A DNA stretch of 64,000 nucleotides, taken from IMG/VR virus record IMGVR_UViG_3300044707_000932, positions 35,073-99,072 of that record. The stretch is one strand, 5' to 3'. Under the pieces are notes generated by a model that had not been told where the DNA came from, did not search any database, and saw only the letters and a program-made list of their open reading frames with translations. The DNA is from a virus. This document shows positions 13,217 through 20,577 of this stretch, one piece after another. Made by a program: the position numbers and the translations under genes. Numbering within the stretch: position 1 is the stretch's first letter; every line of letters begins with the position of its first letter.

Positions 13217-13669
13217 TTAAAGATGGTATAAAACACCAATCGTTGCTGAGTTAGTGTGTTTTCCGTCTTTAAGAGTTCTTAGAATTGATTGTTCTAAGCA
13301 CCATTTTTTGTTTATCCTGTAACCAACGACAGGGACATAAGTGAATTGTCCTTTCTGACCGTTGAAAAAGGTAACACCTCCGTCTAGCCCTACAGCTAAA
13401 CCTTTTTTCAGGTGCTTACGAACTCCGACAAGTACCGGCATTTGTACGTTGCCAGCTTTGTTTTGTCTGAACCCTGCGTTGAAAACGAAGTTATTCTTTT
13501 GGAATCTTACGTTTTGTCCCCAAGATTTTGAGTTCCAATCAACATTCTTTGTTAAGGGTGCTGATAAAGTCGGTCCCACGGCGATATCCCATCCACCTTT
13601 CTTGTGGTCTTGTCCGAACATTGATAGCGAACATACTGTAACAAAGAAAAACAAAAACATTTTTTTCAT
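13217..13669 (-). CDS. small outer-membrane beta-barrel-like protein
   Basis: 150 aa with a signal peptide (MKKMFLFFFVTVCSLSMFGQ). The mature chain alternates short amphipathic strands with Gly/Lys/Asn turns (WDIAVGPTLSAPL, NFVFNAGFRQN, MPVLVGVRKHLKKGLAVGLDGGVTFF) and ends in ATIGVLYHL, as expected for an eight-strand outer-membrane barrel or related periplasmic sheet. No specific family was recognised. It lies directly upstream of the receptor locus on the same strand, with its own TATTTATA box at 13689-13696. Confidence 0.65.
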   Translation of the reverse strand: MKKMFLFFFVTVCSLSMFGQDHKKGGWDIAVGPTLSAPLTKNVDWNSKSWGQNVRFQKNNFVFNAGFRQNKAGNVQMPVLVGVRKHLKKGLAVGLDGGVTFFNGQKGQFTYVPVVGYRINKKWCLEQSILRTLKDGKHTNSATIGVLYHL

Positions 13670-13688
13670 GCTTGTTTATTTTATGATT

Positions 13689-13696
13689 TATAAATA
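13689..13696 (-). promoter_or_regulatory. TATTTATA box upstream of the small barrel gene
   Basis: It ends 19 nt before ATG 13669 and lies 2 nt after the hairpin at 13699-13738, the same geometry as the receptor gene. Confidence 0.5.
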
Positions 13697-13698
13697 AA

Positions 13699-13738
13699 AA
13701 TCCCACACACTAATTCTTTCGAAAAGGCGGATGGGATT
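13699..13738 (-). terminator. hairpin terminator upstream of the small barrel gene
   Basis: AATCCCA/TGGGATT closes a 26-nt loop and is followed on the minus strand by TTTTA. It probably ends the tmRNA/Cys-cluster transcript. Confidence 0.55.
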
Positions 13739-13809
13739 GATATTTCTGTATTATAAATATTTACTTTTCCGGTAAATGACCGAATAGGAGAGATTCTGTT
13801 ATTTGTAAA

Positions 13810-14199
13810 CTATATTTCAGATTTTTCTTTTTGAAGATAATCGCATTCAAAATTCACACAAGTTTCGGGTCTAATTTCATAAACTGAACATGCTTTTACA
13901 GTGGTATTGTAAAAAATACAAGGGAGAGCTGGTTGAAAAAAACTAACTCTCAACGCCGGATAAGATTCGGGGTTTTGCCAACTTTTATTGTTTGGAAAAA
14001 GTTTTTTTCCCTCTTCGTAATCGATAAAAACTTCTTTCCATAAAATTTCTCTATCAAACTTTTTGGAAAGTCTGTCAAGAAATTCATTTGGGTCTGTGTG
14101 GGGTCCTATAATAAAATCACGGTCAGAAAGGGTACAACACCCCCCGTGATTTCCTGGAAAACCCAAGCAATTGTTCGAACAAATTTCACATGACTTCAT
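13810..14199 (-). CDS. YkgJ-type Cys-cluster (CxxCxxxC) protein
   Basis: 129 aa. The N-terminal Cys-rich segment CEICSNNCLGFPGNHGGCC, a middle with RVSFFQPALPCIFY, and a C-terminal ACSVYEIRPETCVNFEC fit the family annotated as zinc- or iron-chelating Cys-cluster proteins (YkgJ/CxxCxxCC), whose biochemical role is unclear. The start lies 10 nt after the mature tmRNA 3' end, so the two are probably transcribed together. Confidence 0.75.
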   Translation of the reverse strand: MKSCEICSNNCLGFPGNHGGCCTLSDRDFIIGPHTDPNEFLDRLSKKFDREILWKEVFIDYEEGKKLFPNNKSWQNPESYPALRVSFFQPALPCIFYNTTVKACSVYEIRPETCVNFECDYLQKEKSEI

Positions 14200-14209
14200 A
14201 ATAAAAAAA

Positions 14210-14604
14210 TGGTGGACTCGAGCGGAGTCGAACCGCTGTCTTGTTCGCGATAACTATAAGTGCCTACACGTTTATTACAACATTGTTTCTCAATGTTCCG
14301 AAATATTAGGTTTGATATTTGTGAGAAACCCACCTACAAACAACTTGGTCTCAGAATTATTTTAAACGAGCTCTGACCTGTCACCCGTATATCGGACTTC
14401 TGTTCCTGGGTTTAATGTCCTAACCGACCCGATTTAGTTACTACTAAATCAAGCAGCAACTACAGCTTCCTCAGCGATAAGACCAAGAGCAGCCATTTTA
14501 GCAAAAGTATTGCCAGTTATGTTTCAAATCAGTTTTTAAGGAGTTAATTCAGCTCCTACGTGCCACCTATAACTACACACGCCAATCAATGCCGTGACGA
14601 GCCC
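14210..14604 (-). ncRNA. ssrA: tmRNA (ssrA), with proteolysis tag
   Basis: Minus strand, 395 nt. The 5' GGGCTCG (14604-14598) pairs with CGAGTCC (14219-14213), with discriminator A and an encoded CCA ending at 14210. The T-arm is GAGCG/AGCGG-TTCGACT-type and the 5' tRNA-like domain has the usual D-loop-like GGCATTGATTGG. The tag frame runs from GGC (14514-14512) to TGA (14451-14449): 21 codons starting GNTFAKMAAL and ending EEAVVAA. The Ala-Ala end is the usual degron. A Bacteroidota promoter is present upstream. tmRNA plus SmpB rescues stalled ribosomes; no smpB is seen here, so host SmpB would be used. Confidence 0.93.
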
Positions 14605-14623
14605 ATATTTTCAAAGAACAATA

Positions 14624-14654
14624 CAAATATAGTATAAATAACTTTAAAATCAAA
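14624..14654 (-). promoter_or_regulatory. host-type promoter of tmRNA
   Basis: On the minus strand, TTTG (14654-14651), 19 nt, then TATATTTG (14631-14624). This is an exact TTTG-N19-TAnnTTTG match, placing the start about 20 nt before the mature 5' end. A TATTTATA box (14640-14633) lies inside the spacer. Confidence 0.7.
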
Positions 14655-14660
14655 AAAACA

Positions 14661-14668
14661 TATTTATA
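14661..14668 (+). promoter_or_regulatory. TATTTATA box upstream of the 351-aa gene
   Basis: It ends 4 nt before ATG 14673 on the plus strand, divergent from the tmRNA promoter. Confidence 0.5.
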
Positions 14669-14672
14669 TACA

Positions 14673-15728
14673 ATGGCATATAAAAGCAATTTCCTTCAAT
14701 CGTTGACTGATTTTCTTAAGGGTAAAATATCAGGGAGAGAATTTTCACATTCCGAACCCACTTTGTATGGGGTGGATGAAAAAACACCCATTGGTGATAG
14801 TATTCTACAGTTTGACCTTAACCACGAAGATGAAGAATATTTTTTGAAGGCAATAGGGTTGAATGAGGATGATGTATATATGATAAATCGTATTTTTGGT
14901 TATTATGGTAGTTACGATTATCACGACCCAGGTTCAATCAGAGAAGATTTTGAAAATGGTTATTTTTTCCAATATTATTTAGATGAGGATAATATAAAAC
15001 AATTAAAGAAGATTGCTGAGTACGTTTATCCCAAGGAAGAGTTTGATTTGAGTGATGTGGGATACATGTCAAGATTAGGTCAAACTTTAGAGGTTCTTTT
15101 CCCGAAAGAAATTGACAGTTTGGTTGATGATGTTACTTCAGAAAAAAATGAAGCCTTGGGTGCTAGTCTTAAAGATAAAATCAATAATGAATTAGATAGT
15201 TTTTTCAAAAATTATAGGATTGATGTTACATCAAAATGGGATAAATTCAGAATCAAAGCGAAAGACTTATTAAAAATGTACTATATTGTCGGAAGCGATG
15301 AATTTTCACCACTTAAAGTTTTCAAAAAATATTTCGATGGTAGTGATTGGGGACTGGGTGGTTGGAGTGATGACGTATACAATTATGAGGATGATTCATA
15401 TATGGATTGGGACTCCCTCCATCGGGACTTTTCAAGAGAGTTCGATAGAATTTTGGAAAAAATTGAAGAGGATGACGGTAAATTCAAAAAACTTTTGGAA
15501 ATAAGGAATAGAATATTTTCTAAACACTCTCAAAATGTTTGGTATAACTTACCAAAAAGTCCCAAATATTTGTTCATTGTTCGTGGGGTAAATCCAGAGA
15601 CTTTCAAAGTCATCGTTGGATTGAAAGAAAGTAAAGGGAGAAGTGCTATCAAGAAAATTGAACTGTCGGAAGAAAACTACTACCACTTACTTTATCAACC
15701 TTCATTATTTAATTTTGAAGAATTGTAA
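14673..15728 (+). CDS. hypothetical protein, 351 aa
   Basis: A soluble, acidic protein rich in Asp, Tyr and Phe. Its middle (about 220-265) is a Trp/Asp/Tyr-rich stretch with GSDWGLGGWSDDVYNYEDD. The C-terminal 60 residues (LFIVRGVNPETFKVIVGLKESKGR) look like a small alpha/beta fold. It has no signal peptide or membrane helix and no family was recognised. It precedes the M20 peptidase but has a separate promoter type. Confidence 0.65.
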   Translation: MAYKSNFLQSLTDFLKGKISGREFSHSEPTLYGVDEKTPIGDSILQFDLNHEDEEYFLKAIGLNEDDVYMINRIFGYYGSYDYHDPGSIREDFENGYFFQYYLDEDNIKQLKKIAEYVYPKEEFDLSDVGYMSRLGQTLEVLFPKEIDSLVDDVTSEKNEALGASLKDKINNELDSFFKNYRIDVTSKWDKFRIKAKDLLKMYYIVGSDEFSPLKVFKKYFDGSDWGLGGWSDDVYNYEDDSYMDWDSLHRDFSREFDRILEKIEEDDGKFKKLLEIRNRIFSKHSQNVWYNLPKSPKYLFIVRGVNPETFKVIVGLKESKGRSAIKKIELSEENYYHLLYQPSLFNFEEL

Positions 15729-15744
15729 ATTTTTCCTATCTTTG
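15713..15744 (+). promoter_or_regulatory. host-type promoter giving a near-leaderless transcript
   Basis: TTTTG (15713-15717), 19 nt, then TATCTTTG (15737-15744), a clean Bacteroidota sigma-A consensus. The ATG is 4 nt further on (15749), so transcription would begin at or very close to the start codon. Confidence 0.65.
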
Positions 15745-15748
15745 TATA

Positions 15749-16585
15749 ATGTATAAAGATTTGGAATTTTTAAAGGAGGTACTCAGTGTACCAACAAAGA
15801 CTTATCAAGAACATTTGATGGTCGAATTTATTGTAAATTGGTTGGTTAAAAATAATATTGAACATTATGTCGATGATTATGGAAATGTTTACGCAACAAA
15901 AAAGGAAACTGAAGTCCCTTCTGATTTTTATTATCCTTGTGTTATATCTCACACTGATACTGTTCACGGACTTGGCAGTATAAATGTTGTTGAAGAACAA
16001 AACCCCAACGCTCAGGGTGAATTAAAATTTTCTTTAAAGGCTTACAATAACATGGGATTACCCACAGGTATAGGTGGTGATGATAAATGTGGTGTTTTTG
16101 CTTGTCTGATTTTGTTAAGAGATTTACCATTTCTGAAGGCGGCTTTCTTTGTTGCAGAAGAAACTGGTTGTCATGGTTCGAGAAATGCGGATAAAAAATT
16201 TTTTGAAAACGTTGGTTATGGTATTCAGTTTGATGCCCCTGAAAATTGGATGATAACAGAAAATTGTTCTGGACAAGTCTTGTTTGATAGGAAAACTGAT
16301 TTTTTCAAAACTTGTGATAAAATTCTAACTGAAGGTATGAACGTTACAGATATGGAGTACATGACTCACCCCTATACAGATGTTTATGCTCTCAAGAAAC
16401 AATTTAACTTTTCTTGTATTAATTTTTCAATTGGTTATTACGACTATCATACCAAAAATGAATATGTTGTAGTTGAAGATGTTATGAACGGTATTGAGAT
16501 GGGAAAAAAAATGATTGAAAATTTGGGATACAAACTACACTTCAAACCACAAAGAGAAACTACTTTGGACAACCTCCTTTTTTAA
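15749..16585 (+). CDS. M20-family metallopeptidase (peptidase T / aminoacylase type)
   Basis: 278 aa, shorter than most M20 enzymes because the dimerisation domain seems reduced. Metal ligands can be placed: HTDTV (His68, Asp70), GGDDKCG (Asp111 bridging), AEETG (Glu137 catalytic base, Glu138), and a C-terminal YHTKNE with a probable last His ligand. Cytosolic. Family members cleave small peptides or acyl-amino acids, which would supply amino acids late in infection. It is driven by a host-like promoter and followed by a convergent metallopeptidase gene. Confidence 0.85.
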   Translation: MYKDLEFLKEVLSVPTKTYQEHLMVEFIVNWLVKNNIEHYVDDYGNVYATKKETEVPSDFYYPCVISHTDTVHGLGSINVVEEQNPNAQGELKFSLKAYNNMGLPTGIGGDDKCGVFACLILLRDLPFLKAAFFVAEETGCHGSRNADKKFFENVGYGIQFDAPENWMITENCSGQVLFDRKTDFFKTCDKILTEGMNVTDMEYMTHPYTDVYALKKQFNFSCINFSIGYYDYHTKNEYVVVEDVMNGIEMGKKMIENLGYKLHFKPQRETTLDNLLF

Positions 16586-16586
16586 A

Positions 16587-17336
16587 TCAAAGAAAGTTTT
16601 GTAACTTACTCAACATGGGTTTAATCATTGGGTGGTCTTGGATATCGTTGTATTCAATACCTTGTTTTTTCATATTTTTTATTACATCTATCAATCTTTT
16701 CAACAGTTGTCTTATGTTTTCTGATTGTTCTGTGTAATAAGTTATATAACTACTAAATCTAAATAATTTATAGGCATCGTCGATAGAAAGGTCTAATTTA
16801 CTAATTAATTGAGAAACCATATTCTTGGCAAATTGGTCGGCGTCCAATTCCATTTCCCAATATTGATTATAAATTTTCTCAAAATCTTCTAAATCATAAT
16901 CAGAAAGTGGGTTGTCCATTTTAATTTTGGAAATTTGTATTTCATGTCTTATCTCATGGAATATTACATATAAAAAATCACCCAAGGTTGAGATATCCGA
17001 TGGTGAGCAAATTATTATTTGATTTTTTGTTCTTACTCCTGTATAACTCGGACAGGCGGGCAAGAACTTTACTATGAAACCATTTTTTTCAATATATCCC
17101 TTTATAAATTTTTCTAAAAAGTCTACCTTCTCTTTTGGTAATTTTTTACCTAATCTATTAAGAACTTTTCTCAGATTAGATATTGTCTTTTTGGGTTGAT
17201 TATCATTTCCACATTTGTGACAAATGTAAGGGTCATCACCCCCCTCTTTAAGGTCCCATTTCCAACCGCAGACATCACAAATTACTTTGTTATCTACAAT
17301 TGCTTCTCTTAAAATTTTTTTTATAAGACTTTTCAC
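16587..17336 (-). CDS. zinc-ribbon plus zincin-type metallopeptidase-like protein
   Basis: 249 aa with a GTG start. The leader MKSLIKKILREA ends in an (L)RE signature. Next is a zinc ribbon with CDVCGWKW and CHKCGND (about 20-43). The second half has FHEIRHEIQ (HExxH at 127-131) and EMELDADQFA (about 161-170), the usual third-ligand ExxxD region of zincins. The substrate is unknown; the leader suggests it may be packaged in the capsid. A TATTTATT box lies 4 nt before the GTG, and the clp terminator hairpin lies just beyond. Confidence 0.7.
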   Translation of the reverse strand: MKSLIKKILREAIVDNKVICDVCGWKWDLKEGGDDPYICHKCGNDNQPKKTISNLRKVLNRLGKKLPKEKVDFLEKFIKGYIEKNGFIVKFLPACPSYTGVRTKNQIIICSPSDISTLGDFLYVIFHEIRHEIQISKIKMDNPLSDYDLEDFEKIYNQYWEMELDADQFAKNMVSQLISKLDLSIDDAYKLFRFSSYITYYTEQSENIRQLLKRLIDVIKNMKKQGIEYNDIQDHPMIKPMLSKLQNFL

Positions 17337-17340
17337 TTTT

Positions 17341-17348
17341 AATAAATA
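17341..17348 (-). promoter_or_regulatory. TATTTATT box upstream of the zincin gene
   Basis: It ends 4 nt before the GTG start and sits 4 nt after the clp terminator stem. Confidence 0.5.
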
Positions 17349-17352
17349 TAAA

Positions 17353-17375
17353 AAAAGGGACTTATCGTCCCTTTT
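17353..17375 (-). terminator. terminator overlapping the end of the clp gene
   Basis: On the minus strand, AAAGGGAC/GTCCCTTT is followed by TTTT. The left arm lies inside the last codons of the clp gene and the stop codon is in the loop. Confidence 0.75.
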
Positions 17376-19380
17376 TATTTAGTGTAATTTTATCATCGAC
17401 TACTCTCAGTTCGTACTTTTTCCCTTCCAAGACGTTATTAGATAAAACTTCCTCTGAAATTAAATCCTCAACTTTATCTTGGATTGCCCTCTTTAGAGGT
17501 CTCGCACCGTATAATTCGTCATAACCAATTTTCGCGAGGTACTCTACCAAACTTTCGTCATATGTAATATGATATTTCATTTCTGAAAGTCTATCGGTTA
17601 GTTTTTTGAGTTCAATCTTGGTAATTTTTTTGATATCATCTGAAGACAAACTATTGAACACAATAGTATCATCGATACGATTTAAAAACTCAGGGGAAAA
17701 GAAATTTTTCATCTCTTTCATCAATACCTGTTTTTTCGCTTCTTCATTACTATAAGAACTTGAAAAACCAATACCAGTACCAAAGTCCTGAAGTTTTTTC
17801 ACACCTAAGTTTGAGGTCAAAATAATTAGAGTATTTTTGAAATTGATTTTTCTACCTAAACTATCAGTTACGTGACCATCATCAAGAATTTGAAGGAGAA
17901 CGGTGAATACATCCTTATGAGCCTTCTCGACTTCATCAAATAAGATTACAGAGTAAGGTTTATTCTTAACTTTTTCAGTTAGTTGACCACCCTCATCATA
18001 TCCGACATAACCGGGAGGTGCTCCAACTAATTTTGAAACAGTATGTTTTTCTTGATATTCACTCATATCAACTCTGATGAGAGAGTCTTCGGAACCGAAC
18101 ATTTCTTTAGCAAGTTGTTTTGCCAAGTAAGTTTTACCAACTCCAGTTGAACCCAAGAAAACGAAGGAACCAATTGGTCTATTTGGGTCTTTAATACCCA
18201 AACGATTACGTTTGATTGATTTAGTGATTTTGATTACTGCTTCATCTTGACCGATTACTTTACCAATAAGTTCTTTGTCCAAATTGAGAAGTGCTTTGGT
18301 ATCATCAACACTCATTTTGTTCACGGGAATTTTAGTCATAGATGAAACCACATCGTAAACATCATTCAAAGAAATCTGTTGTTTTGTTTTTTCCATTTCT
18401 TCTTCAAATTTACGTTTTTCACTGTCAAGTTTATCTAACAACTTTTTTTCCTTATCTCGAAGTTGTGCCGCTTGTTCATAGTTTTGTTTCTTAACAACAT
18501 CGATTTTTTGTTGTTTTATTTCAGCAGCTTTCTTTTTTAGGTCTTCAATCACCTCTGGAATTTTCACTTCGGTCTGCATACGAGCTCCAACTTCGTCTAA
18601 GATATCGAATGCTTTATCGGGAAATTCTCTATCCGTAATGTATCTGTCAGCTAACTTGACACAAGTTTCAATTACCTCATCACTATAAGTGACTTTATGG
18701 TAGGACTCATATTTTTCTCGGATGTTTTTCAAAATTTGGATAGTTTCCACAACTGAAGATGGCTCCACAATAATTTTTTGGAATCGTCTTTCAAGGGCAC
18801 CATCCTTTTCAATATTTTTTCTGAACTCATCGAGGGTTGTGGCCCCAATACACTGAATTTCACCTCGTGATAAAGCGGGTTTGAAAATGTTAGAACCATC
18901 CATAGAACCTGCGGAATTTCCTGAACCAACAAGGGTGTGAATTTCATCAATAAAAACAATAATATGAGGGTTAGCTTGAAGTTCTTCGATGATTACTTTC
19001 ATTCTCTCTTCGAACTGTCCTCTATATTTTGTACCTGCTACAACAGATGTTAAATCTAAATTGACAATTCTTTTATCAATAAGATTTTTGGGACATTCAC
19101 CAGTAACAATTTTCATTGCTAGTCCTTCTACGATTGCGGTTTTTCCACAACCGGGTTCACCAATGATAATTGGATTATTCTTTTTTCTACGTGAAAGAAT
19201 TTGAGCAATCCTTAAAATTTCTCTATCCCTCCCAATTACAGGGTCCAACTTACCTTGCTCAGCGAGTTTATTTAAATCTCTACTGAAGTTATCCAAAACG
19301 GGAGTGTTTGTGTCAGAAATTTGTTTCTGTTTCTTACTCATCATTTTGTCATCATCATCGTCCATTAAGTCGTTGTTCAT
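17362..19380 (-). CDS. clpC-like: ClpC/ClpA-like double AAA+ unfoldase
   Basis: 672 aa. There is no N-terminal Clp-N repeat domain. AAA-1 has Walker A GEPGCGKT (74-81) and Walker B VFIDEIHTL (142-150). A middle segment carries a UVR-like YEQAAQLRDKEKKL (301-314). AAA-2 has Walker A GSTGVGKT (410-417), Walker B VILFDEVEKAH, and sensor LTSNLG. An IGF tripeptide at 537-539 stands where ClpA/ClpC/ClpX carry their ClpP-binding loop, so the protein could dock on the host ClpP. The missing N domain suggests different adaptors or substrates. It diverges from hsp20 across a shared regulatory region. Confidence 0.92.
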   Translation of the reverse strand: MNNDLMDDDDDKMMSKKQKQISDTNTPVLDNFSRDLNKLAEQGKLDPVIGRDREILRIAQILSRRKKNNPIIIGEPGCGKTAIVEGLAMKIVTGECPKNLIDKRIVNLDLTSVVAGTKYRGQFEERMKVIIEELQANPHIIVFIDEIHTLVGSGNSAGSMDGSNIFKPALSRGEIQCIGATTLDEFRKNIEKDGALERRFQKIIVEPSSVVETIQILKNIREKYESYHKVTYSDEVIETCVKLADRYITDREFPDKAFDILDEVGARMQTEVKIPEVIEDLKKKAAEIKQQKIDVVKKQNYEQAAQLRDKEKKLLDKLDSEKRKFEEEMEKTKQQISLNDVYDVVSSMTKIPVNKMSVDDTKALLNLDKELIGKVIGQDEAVIKITKSIKRNRLGIKDPNRPIGSFVFLGSTGVGKTYLAKQLAKEMFGSEDSLIRVDMSEYQEKHTVSKLVGAPPGYVGYDEGGQLTEKVKNKPYSVILFDEVEKAHKDVFTVLLQILDDGHVTDSLGRKINFKNTLIILTSNLGVKKLQDFGTGIGFSSSYSNEEAKKQVLMKEMKNFFSPEFLNRIDDTIVFNSLSSDDIKKITKIELKKLTDRLSEMKYHITYDESLVEYLAKIGYDELYGARPLKRAIQDKVEDLISEEVLSNNVLEGKKYELRVVDDKITLNKKGR

Positions 19381-19432
19381 AATTAATTAATTTTTACAAA
19401 GATGTATCAAATTTTATTCTCTTCCAAATTTT

Positions 19433-19476
19433 TTGACATATTGACATATAATATTTTTTTTGTTGACATTTTGTCA
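19433..19476. promoter_or_regulatory. TTGACAT repeats and palindrome between clp and hsp20
   Basis: TTGACAT occurs at 19433, 19441 and 19463. The last copy is part of a perfect inverted repeat TGACA-TTT-TGTCA (19464-19476). This lies in the divergent promoter region and could be an operator for a stress or phage regulator. Bacteroidota sigma-A does not use TTGACA as a -35 element. Confidence 0.5.
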
Positions 19477-19535
19477 GAAAACTATTTTTTTTCATTACAA
19501 TTTGTCTTAGTATATTTGGTGGCATTCAAATTGAT

Positions 19536-19543
19536 TATTTATA
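19536..19543 (+). promoter_or_regulatory. TATTTATA box upstream of hsp20
   Basis: It ends 28 nt before ATG 19572. A TATATTTG element at 19511-19518 is an alternative host-type -7 site. Confidence 0.45.
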
Positions 19544-19571
19544 TTAAAATAAATTTTTAAATTAGTAAACT

Positions 19572-19967
19572 ATGATGAACGATTCACAATTTAACGAAAT
19601 TTTTGACCGTATTTTCGGTGGAAGTCCTAACACATATTACAGAACATCTGTAATTACAAAATCAAACGATGAAGATAATACTTATGAGGTAAATCAAACC
19701 AAAGATGGTGCTTATCTTTTTTTCGAAGCTCCCGGTTTCAACAAATCAAACCTGAAAGTTGAAATGGAAAGCGGCGTCCTTTCGATTGAAGGTAAAAGAA
19801 CTTATAAACTTAACGGAGAGGAAAAAACCAAATCTATCTCCAAGGAGTTCAAAATTGGTAGTGATTATGACCCCTCATCTATTGAGGCAACAATCGAAGA
19901 CGGTTTGTTAACGGTCTTTGTTCCAAATTACAAAAAACAAGAGAAGAAAAGAATCAATCTTCTTTAA
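19572..19967 (+). CDS. hsp20: small heat-shock protein (Hsp20/alpha-crystallin)
   Basis: 131 aa. The alpha-crystallin domain spans about 40-125: YLFFEAPGFNKSNLKVEME, LSIEGKRT, then the typical final strands (IEATIEDGLLTVFVPNYKK). A C-terminal IxI-like end is not clear (KRINLL). sHsps hold unfolding proteins in soluble oligomers. T4-type phages often carry one, perhaps for virion assembly. The next codon is also ATG, so the start may be 19575. It is paired divergently with the Clp unfoldase and ends at a strong terminator. Confidence 0.92.
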   Translation: MMNDSQFNEIFDRIFGGSPNTYYRTSVITKSNDEDNTYEVNQTKDGAYLFFEAPGFNKSNLKVEMESGVLSIEGKRTYKLNGEEKTKSISKEFKIGSDYDPSSIEATIEDGLLTVFVPNYKKQEKKRINLL

Positions 19968-19982
19968 TCTTACAAGATTTTT

Positions 19983-20012
19983 GAAACCCCCGATACTAAG
20001 GTCGGGGGTTTT
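19983..20012 (+). terminator. rho-independent terminator of hsp20
   Basis: AACCCCCGA/TCGGGGGTT with an 8-nt loop, then TTGT. The next gene's TATTTATA box begins about 2 nt later. Confidence 0.85.
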
Positions 20013-20013
20013 G

Positions 20014-20021
20014 TATTTATA
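20014..20021 (+). promoter_or_regulatory. TATTTATA box upstream of the 107-aa gene
   Basis: It abuts the hsp20 terminator and ends 3 nt before ATG 20025. The short distance leaves no room for an upstream promoter element. Confidence 0.5.
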
Positions 20022-20024
20022 TTC

Positions 20025-20348
20025 ATGAAGATATGGGAAAAATTCATTGAGAACCATCCAGAAACAACTCATCTCATTGAGGTTTACATTGAAATAAGAA
20101 AATTACTCCAAGAATTAGGTCATACGGAAGAGTCTTCAAAAAAAATTAATTCAGGACCACCAAAATTATTCAGACTGAAAGATATTTTTGAAGAAAGAGT
20201 TGAAAATCTTTGGGAACAAATATCAGCATATGGTTTCAAAGTAGAAGAAAATGAATTTCTTGTATACTTACGAAATAAGTTTGCTAATATTGATACATTA
20301 ATACCACTTAAGAATGGCGATAACGAGAGAGACGATACAGGGAACTAA
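20025..20348 (+). CDS. hypothetical helical protein, 107 aa
   Basis: A soluble, mostly helical protein (HLIEVYIEIRKLLQELG, then LFRLKDIFEERVENLWEQ) ending in a charged tail. No family was recognised. Its last 35 nt overlap the KTSC gene in another frame, suggesting coupled expression. Confidence 0.6.
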   Translation: MKIWEKFIENHPETTHLIEVYIEIRKLLQELGHTEESSKKINSGPPKLFRLKDIFEERVENLWEQISAYGFKVEENEFLVYLRNKFANIDTLIPLKNGDNERDDTGN

Positions 20349-20556
20349 AATTCTAAACGAAATAAAATCTTCCAATATCAAAAAAACTGAGTACGATTTG
20401 GAGACCAAAAAAATGCTCGTCGAATTTAACAACGGTTCCAAATACGAGTATGATGAGGTCCCCCACGCAATTTACACAAAGTTTAGAATGGCAGAATCTC
20501 AGGGTAAATTTTTTACAACCGATATATCTAAAAAGTTCAAATACAAAAAAGTGTAG
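20314..20556 (+). CDS. KTSC-domain protein
   Basis: 80 aa, about 60 of which form the KTSC domain: SSNIKKTEYDLETKKMLVEF (opening S..I...Y), a GSKYEYDEVP turn and a closing FTTDISKKFKYKK. The domain, also found fused to lysyl-tRNA synthetase relatives and in many phages, is small and probably binds nucleic acid, but its role is unproven. The start overlaps the previous gene by 35 nt. Confidence 0.8.
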   Translation: MAITRETIQGTKILNEIKSSNIKKTEYDLETKKMLVEFNNGSKYEYDEVPHAIYTKFRMAESQGKFFTTDISKKFKYKKV

Positions 20557-20577
20557 TTGCTCGAATATTTATTTGGA

